Shown: positions 4,727 through 5,208 of the stretch, one piece after another
How positions within the stretch are numbered: position 1 is the first letter of the stretch
How the letters are laid out: each line of letters starts with the position of its first letter
Assembly: GCA_964235675.1 (NCBI GenBank)
Contig: CAXSEA010000253.1
Span: 1-5,208, forward strand
Length of the DNA stretch: 5,208 bases
Direction: 5' to 3'
Origin: CAXSEA01 sp964235675
GTDB taxonomy: Bacteria; Armatimonadota; Armatimonadia; Armatimonadales; Capsulimonadaceae
Program-made: the position numbers and the translations under genes
Notes under the pieces: generated by a model
Told to the model about the DNA's origin: nothing
Seen by the model: only the letters and a program-made list of their open reading frames with translations
Databases searched by the model: none

Positions 4727-5208
4727 ATGGCTGACCGCGATACATACAACGACGATACAACTACAACCAACACGGGGGCGCATAATGCGGCTCCGAATCA
4801 TGGCATCGACGGCAATAACGACCATGACGCCACCAAGGGCGGCATCGGCGGCGCAATCGGCGGTGCCATAGTCGGAGCGCTTGCGGGCGGGCCTGTCGGC
4901 GCGGTGATCGGCGCAATCGCCGGCGGCGCGGCCAGCGCGGCGGGTGTCGCGGCGGTAGATCGCCACGATCATGACGGCAGCCCCGCGGACACAACTGCAA
5001 CCGGCACCGGTACCTCCGCTTCGTTTATCGGCAACAATAGCGACACGGTTCCTTCCGCTCCCGCTTCAGCCGCTTACAAGGGCAGTGACACCTACGCTAC
5101 GGACAACACGTACGCCACCACTCCCGCAGCTACAACGACTGGCTACAACACGAACGTCGGTGCCAACACTGTCGCCGATGGCACGGTTATCCCGATTGTC
5201 GAAGAGGA
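4727..5208 (+). CDS. Glycine-zipper protein, possible YsnF/AvaK (DUF2382) start, 3'-truncated
   Basis: 160 residues are visible with no stop before the window edge. Residues 1-37 are polar and rich in Asp, Asn, Thr and His, with no signal peptide. Residues 38-76 form a glycine zipper: GGIGGAIGGAIVGALAGG, then a second small-residue helix, with Gly at steps of about four. Such helices pack tightly in or on membranes and are common in stress and envelope proteins. After DRHDHDG (78-84) comes a long low-complexity Thr/Ala/Ser/Asn/Tyr linker (about 85-150). The last residues, GTVIPIVEE, resemble the opening of a YsnF/AvaK (DUF2382) domain, whose first strand typically reads IPxVEE. Gly-zipper plus YsnF proteins are known as general-stress proteins. 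The zipper is well supported; the YsnF call rests on about nine residues. Codon use is GC-rich, like the YbjQ genes. Confidence 0.8.
   Translation, partial: MADRDTYNDDTTTTNTGAHNAAPNHGIDGNNDHDATKGGIGGAIGGAIVGALAGGPVGAVIGAIAGGAASAAGVAAVDRHDHDGSPADTTATGTGTSASFIGNNSDTVPSAPASAAYKGSDTYATDNTYATTPAATTTGYNTNVGANTVADGTVIPIVEE

Noticed and set aside
4596..4871. Plus-strand ATG frame of 91 codons overlapping the start of the Gly-zipper gene
   Set aside because: It has no ribosome site and overlaps the gene at 4727, which has a strong ribosome site and a clear glycine zipper.
4830..4940. Short GGCGCAATCG-type direct repeats in the Gly-zipper gene as a DNA repeat element
   Set aside because: They are explained by repeated Gly-Ala-Ile codons of the zipper; they do not extend beyond the coding pattern.
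1..5208. CRISPR array, tRNA, rRNA, insertion sequence or attachment site
   Set aside because: No regularly spaced repeats, no cloverleaf-like sequence, no transposase or integrase, and no terminal inverted repeats with target duplication were seen on either strand.

Overview
The window looks like a piece of a high-GC bacterial chromosome. It carries an open-ended gene at each edge and three complete genes between them. The flanking genes are GC-rich: bases 1381-1440 are 44/60 G+C and bases 4321-4380 are 38/60. The middle (about 1901-3657) is much poorer in GC: bases 2641-2700 are 22/60 and bases 3121-3180 are 30/60. Lipoprotein and Sec signal peptides show a bacterium that exports proteins. 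Nothing fixes the taxon. The mix of TerF/TerY-like von Willebrand A (VWA), YbjQ and glycine-zipper proteins would suit an environmental, stress-tolerant lineage, but that is only a guess.

Layout. (1) 2-1900, plus strand, 5'-truncated: C-terminal part of a TerF/TerY-like VWA domain, a Pro-rich linker, a Gln/Glu/Arg-rich coiled coil, then two tandem YbjQ-family (heavy-metal-binding, PF01906-like) domains. (2) 1996-2751, plus: a lipoprotein with an Ala/Gln/Lys coiled coil and a C-terminal domain I cannot name. (3) 2752-3044: convergent intergenic region with inverted repeats. (4) 3045-3539, minus: a small secreted protein carrying a diverged copy of the same unnamed domain. (5) 3540-3657: divergent promoter region with a 7-bp inverted repeat that could be an operator. 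(6) 3658-4503, plus: a 281-residue protein made almost only of two YbjQ domains, matching the tail of gene 1. (7) 4504-4726: spacer with a candidate promoter and hairpin. (8) 4727 to the window end, plus, 3'-truncated: a Gly-zipper protein whose last visible residues look like the start of a YsnF/AvaK (DUF2382) domain.

How they may fit together (inference). The two YbjQ-bearing genes share a two-domain unit, so they are probably paralogues that may act in one assembly. TerF/TerY-like VWA domains are known from tellurite/stress-response (ter) gene clusters, and Gly-zipper/YsnF proteins are typically general-stress, envelope-associated proteins. A pair of related exported proteins of different base composition sits between the two YbjQ genes. 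The window therefore reads as an envelope- or stress-related neighbourhood with a probable acquired insert. No substrate or mechanism can be read from the sequence.
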